Below, in pieces: positions 6,044-7,597 of a DNA stretch of 7,597 nt; positions within the stretch are counted from its first letter, which is position 1; each line of letters begins with the position of its first letter. Origin of the DNA: Candidatus Omnitrophota bacterium (GTDB taxonomy: Bacteria; Omnitrophota; Gorgyraeia; 1-14-0-20-64-10; JACQQZ01); assembly GCA_016206755.1 (NCBI GenBank), contig JACQQZ010000077.1, positions 1 through 7,597 on the forward strand, in the 5' to 3' direction. Under the pieces are notes generated by a model, which was not told where the DNA came from, did not search any database, and saw nothing but the letters and a program-made list of their open reading frames with translations. Position numbers and translations under genes: made by a program.

Positions 6044-6589
6044 TTAGGATTTCGATGCAACTGCCTTACCGGCCTTGCGGCGAACGATTTCACCCGCATA
6101 CCGGATCCCCATCCCCTTGTACGGCTCGGCCGGATAAAGGGCGCGAATGCTGGCCGCCGTTTGACCCACCAAAACCTTGTCCATTCCCTGAATGACAATC
6201 TGCGTCGGCTTGGGTGTTTCCACCGTTACCCCTGCCGGAATCTGGAAATAGACCGCGTGGCTTTTTCCCAAAGTGAGGTTGACTTTGCCTTTTTCGATCT
6301 GGGCCTTGTAACCGACGCCTTGAATTTCGAGCTCTTTGGAGAAACCCTGGGTCACGCCCAAAAACATGTTGTTGATCAGGGTGCGTCCCAGCCCATGCAA
6401 CGACCGGGCTTTTTTACTTTCATTCTCACGGGAAACAGTCACCCATCCGTCTTTGAGCTGCGCACGCACCAAAAGAGGCAGCGCAAGCGACATCTTGCCT
6501 TTTGGGCCCTCCACGTTTACGTTCCGGCCTTCAATCTGAACGCCGACCTTCTCCGGAACCGGAATCGGCTTAGAACCGACGCGCGACAT
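6044..6589 (-). CDS. rplF: 50S ribosomal protein L6
   Basis: Large-subunit protein near the sarcin-ricin loop and factor-binding site. The 181 residues show the two related L6 domains: MSRVGSKPIPVPEKVGVQIE with NVEGPKGKMS (25-34), LINNMFLGVTQGFSKELEIQ (71-90), GVGYKAQIEKGK, then VGQTAASIRAL and the C-terminal signature AEPYKGMGIRYAGE (154-167). The ATG at 6589 lies 10 nt after the AGGTGAT in the end of the upstream inverted-repeat element. A GTG nearer to that site (6596) is out of frame. The product is complete with no unusual residues. Confidence 0.97.
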   Translation of the reverse strand: MSRVGSKPIPVPEKVGVQIEGRNVNVEGPKGKMSLALPLLVRAQLKDGWVTVSRENESKKARSLHGLGRTLINNMFLGVTQGFSKELEIQGVGYKAQIEKGKVNLTLGKSHAVYFQIPAGVTVETPKPTQIVIQGMDKVLVGQTAASIRALYPAEPYKGMGIRYAGEIVRRKAGKAVASKS

Positions 6590-6592
6590 GGC

Positions 6593-6724
6593 TCACCCCA
6601 TCACCTGCTTTCGGCTTCGAAGAGGCCGCTGACAAAAATTGTTTCCTATGAACATACTCATACCTTTCATCGTAATTTGTACCTGAAGTCCGCCTCCGGC
6701 GGACAAAGCAGGTGATGGGGTCAC
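6593..6724 (-). CDS. 43-codon frame through the rpsH-rplF element
   Basis: A GTG overlapping the rpsH stop (TGGTGA) opens MTPSPALSAGGGLQVQITMK..., and the frame ends with RKQVMG and a TGA 3 nt before the rplF ATG. It lies almost wholly within the inverted-repeat element. Its N terminus shares TPSP with the frames in the elements before rpsH and after rpsK, because all read the same terminal repeat. A second frame through this element is also open, which weakens the case for selection. No protein family was recognised. It is best seen as the coupling frame carried by the insertion. Confidence 0.3.
   Translation of the reverse strand: MTPSPALSAGGGLQVQITMKGMSMFIGNNFCQRPLRSRKQVMG
6594..6606 (-). 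promoter_or_regulatory. Element-borne ribosome binding site of rplF
   Basis: AGGTGAT (6600-6606 in minus sense) lies in the terminal repeat, followed by GGG and then GTGA at 6593-6596. The GTG has the 3-nt spacing seen at rpsH and rplO but is out of frame with rplF (MSHVARRF then stop). The true ATG is 10 nt from AGGTGAT. The complement ATCACCT stands 17 bp of perfect inverted repeat away at the other end of the element (6705-6721), so the site could be masked by pairing. Confidence 0.6.
6595..6721. mobile_element. 127-bp inverted-repeat element between rpsH and rplF
   Basis: Perfect 17-bp terminal inverted repeats at 6595-6611 and 6705-6721 (ACCCCATCACCTGCTTT / AAAGCAGGTGATGGGGT) enclose two 17-nt hairpins (6612-6628 and 6688-6704) and an AT-richer middle. 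The whole gap between the two genes is this element. The rpsH stop TGA is made from its last base plus the neighbouring CA. Read on the plus strand it is similar to the minus-strand reading of the element at 7119-7237: both start with a CGGYYTCGAAGAGRCCG hairpin, contain TTTCATCRTAAYYTGYA, and end with a TCCGCC/GGCGGA hairpin. The two copies therefore lie in opposite orientations. It encodes no transposase; MITE-like behaviour is inferred. Confidence 0.75.
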
Positions 6725-7119
6725 CAGACCCGGCAGAGCAATTCCCCCCCGACTCCCTGGGCCTTGGCCTCGGCATCGGTCATGACGCCTTTGGAAGTGG
6801 AAAGGATGTGAAGTCCCATGCCGTTGAACACGGAGGGGACGGCATCTTTTTGCGCATACTTGCGCATGCCGGGCTTCGACACGCGCTCGATGTTCGTGAA
6901 GAAGGGCTTACGGTCTTTGGTGTATTTTAAATAAAGGCGCAGGGTTGCGCGGGGCTGGGCGTCCACCGTTCTAAAATTCTGAATGAACCCCTCACGCTTT
7001 AATATTTCTGCCAGCTCGCGCCGCATCCGGCTGGCCGGAATGTCCAGCTTTTCCATCCTCGCATGTGAAGCGTTGCGCAGCCGCGTTAGAAAATCTGCAA
7101 TGGGATCCGTCTGACTCAC
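6721..7119 (-). CDS. rpsH: 30S ribosomal protein S8
   Basis: Central-domain protein of the small subunit that binds 16S helix 21. In many bacteria it also represses the spc operon by binding the rplE region of its mRNA. The 132 residues run from MSQTDPIADFLTRLRNA to the signature STSKGVMTDAEAKAQGVGGE (107-126) and the normal terminal LLCRVW. The start is GTG at 7119, overlapped by the TGA of the frame in the preceding element. AGGTGAT (7123-7129) is 3 nt upstream. Both boundaries are formed by repeat-family elements: the start by the end of the 7119-7237 copy, the stop by the edge of the 6595-6721 copy. Confidence 0.97.
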   Translation of the reverse strand: MSQTDPIADFLTRLRNASHARMEKLDIPASRMRRELAEILKREGFIQNFRTVDAQPRATLRLYLKYTKDRKPFFTNIERVSKPGMRKYAQKDAVPSVFNGMGLHILSTSKGVMTDAEAKAQGVGGELLCRVW

Positions 7120-7241
7120 CTCATCACCTCATTGGTCCGCCGCAGGCGGAGCTCTTTTAGTTGTTGCAGGTTATGATGAAATTCTTTCGAATCCGGGTTG
7201 CCAACGGTCTCTTCGAGACCGAAATGAGGTGATGGGGTCAT
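7116..7241 (-). CDS. 41-codon frame through the rpsN-rpsH element
   Basis: An ATG 3 nt after the rpsN stop opens MTPSPHFGLEETVGNPDSKE and continues through FHHNLQQLKELRLRRTNEVM to an R and a TGA that overlaps the rpsH GTG. The first 15 residues resemble [15 protein letters not shown] after rpsK. The plus-strand reading of the 6595-6721 copy gives TPSPAFGFEEAADKN and, later, FHRNL against FHHNL here. The orientation in which this peptide similarity holds may be the original coding sense of the element. The second half looks like an amphipathic, basic helix. Whether a stable peptide is made is unknown. Confidence 0.4.
   Translation of the reverse strand: MTPSPHFGLEETVGNPDSKEFHHNLQQLKELRLRRTNEVMR
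7119..7237 (-). mobile_element. 119-bp inverted-repeat element between rpsN and rpsH
   Basis: Terminal inverted repeats at 7119-7133 and 7223-7237 (CCTCATCACCTCATT / AATGAGGTGATGGGG) match at 14 of 15 positions. Two hairpins lie just inside: 7136-7150 (TCCGCC-GCA-GGCGGA) and 7205-7221 (CGGTCTC-TTC-GAGACCG). The stem bases differ from those of the other copies but pairing is kept, and both termini carry the TCATT variant where other copies have TGCTTT or TGCCTT. The two ends therefore changed together. The element fills the gap between the rpsN stop and rpsH start, and its 3' end is the ribosome binding site and GTGA stop-start of rpsH. Confidence 0.72.
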
Positions 7242-7244
7242 GAT

Positions 7245-7430
7245 TTACCAGCTCGCTTTGGTCACCCCGGGGATCTCTCCGCGGGATGCATGTTCACGAA
7301 AACAGATTCTGCACATCTGAAACCGCCGGTAGTAGGCCCTGGGCCTGCCGCACGCCCTGCACCGGTTGTGCCCGCGCACCTTGAATTTCGGCGTTTTCTT
7401 CCACTTTTCAATCAACGATTTCTTGGCCAC
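7245..7430 (-). CDS. rpsN: 30S ribosomal protein S14, zinc-binding (type Z)
   Basis: Small-subunit head protein needed late in assembly. The 61 residues are the short form of the family: [20 protein letters not shown] with Cys24, Cys27, Cys40 and Cys43 as a four-Cys zinc site, ending [12 protein letters not shown]. The start is GTG at 7430 with AAGGAG 6 nt upstream, and rplE ends 15 nt before it. The zinc-free long form found in E. coli is excluded by length and by the four Cys residues. Confidence 0.97.
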   Translation of the reverse strand: MAKKSLIEKWKKTPKFKVRGHNRCRACGRPRAYYRRFQMCRICFREHASRGEIPGVTKASW

Positions 7431-7445
7431 ACCCGCTCCTTCGCC

Positions 7446-7597
7446 TCAATTGGATCCGGACTTGGCAAACGGCATTCCCAGGTGCTTCAGGAGCGCGCGC
7501 GCCTCATCGATTGTTTTTGCCGTCATGCACAGGGTGACGTCCATTCCCTGGGCACGCTGAATCTTATCGGCATCGAGCTCCGGGAAAATAATCTGCT
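7446..7597 (-). CDS. rplE: 50S ribosomal protein L5, C-terminal part only
   Basis: The window edge cuts the gene and only the last 49 residues are visible, from [20 protein letters not shown] to [15 protein letters not shown] and a TGA stop. The PELDADKI...[10 protein letters not shown] pattern and the terminal LGMPF are typical of the L5 C terminus (the family has IFPEI..D.....G.DI...TTA). L5 binds 5S rRNA with L18 and contacts the P-site tRNA. Its place directly before rpsN is the standard spc order. The 5' part lies beyond position 7597. Confidence 0.93.
   Translation of the reverse strand, partial: QIIFPELDADKIQRAQGMDVTLCMTAKTIDEARALLKHLGMPFAKSGSN

Noticed and set aside
5789..6715. Long plus-strand frame of 308 codons
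   Set aside because: It lies opposite rplF, rplR and the rpsH-rplF element, has no recognisable domain, and is the usual antisense shadow of GC-rich coding DNA.

Overview
All recognisable genes lie on the minus strand, so transcription runs from position 7597 towards 1. The window is the distal half of a bacterial spc operon joined to the start of the alpha operon. In transcription order it holds rplE (3' end only), rpsN, rpsH, rplF, rplR, rpsE, rplO, secY, adk, map, infA, rpmJ, rpsM and rpsK, then an unidentified reading frame that leaves the window. The source is a fairly GC-rich bacterium. The zinc-type S14, the zinc-type L36, the adk-map pair after secY and the absence of rpmD (L30) between rpsE and rplO fit several phyla. 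The wording of L15 and S11 suggests the PVC/Omnitrophota neighbourhood, but that placement is a weak inference.

The genes work together. The ribosomal proteins build both subunits. SecY forms the protein-export channel and Adk balances adenine nucleotides. Map removes initiator methionines and IF-1 acts in initiation. Packing is tight from rplO to infA, where consecutive genes overlap or lie within a few tens of bases. Non-ATG starts are common: rpsN, rpsH and rpmJ use GTG, infA uses TTG, and adk and secY probably use GTG.

The unusual part is in the gaps. The junctions rpsN-rpsH (7119-7237) and rpsH-rplF (6595-6721), and the region after rpsK (253-312 plus a further end at 234-249), hold members of one repeat family. 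Each has terminal inverted repeats that read CCCCATCACCTGC.. at the 5' end and ..GCAGGTGATGGGG at the 3' end of the mRNA, and 14-17-nt hairpins sit just inside the ends. The 3' end carries a strong Shine-Dalgarno sequence (AGGTGAT), and its last bases GTGA merge a stop codon with a start codon. The 5' end carries the matching anti-Shine-Dalgarno sequence. A similar hairpin plus AGGTGAT end precedes rplO. The copies lie in both orientations, and one is internally deleted. In each filled gap a short reading frame starts on or a few bases after the upstream stop and ends on or just before the downstream start, so translational coupling could pass straight through the insertion.

Other repeats are a 12-bp tandem array between rpsM and rpsK (791-861), two GGTGTCAGACACC palindromes with a 13-bp tandem repeat between infA and rpmJ (1410-1476), and a repeat-rich 51-codon frame in the slot where rpmD would be expected (4933-5088). 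No tRNA, rRNA, CRISPR array, promoter or convincing intrinsic terminator was seen.
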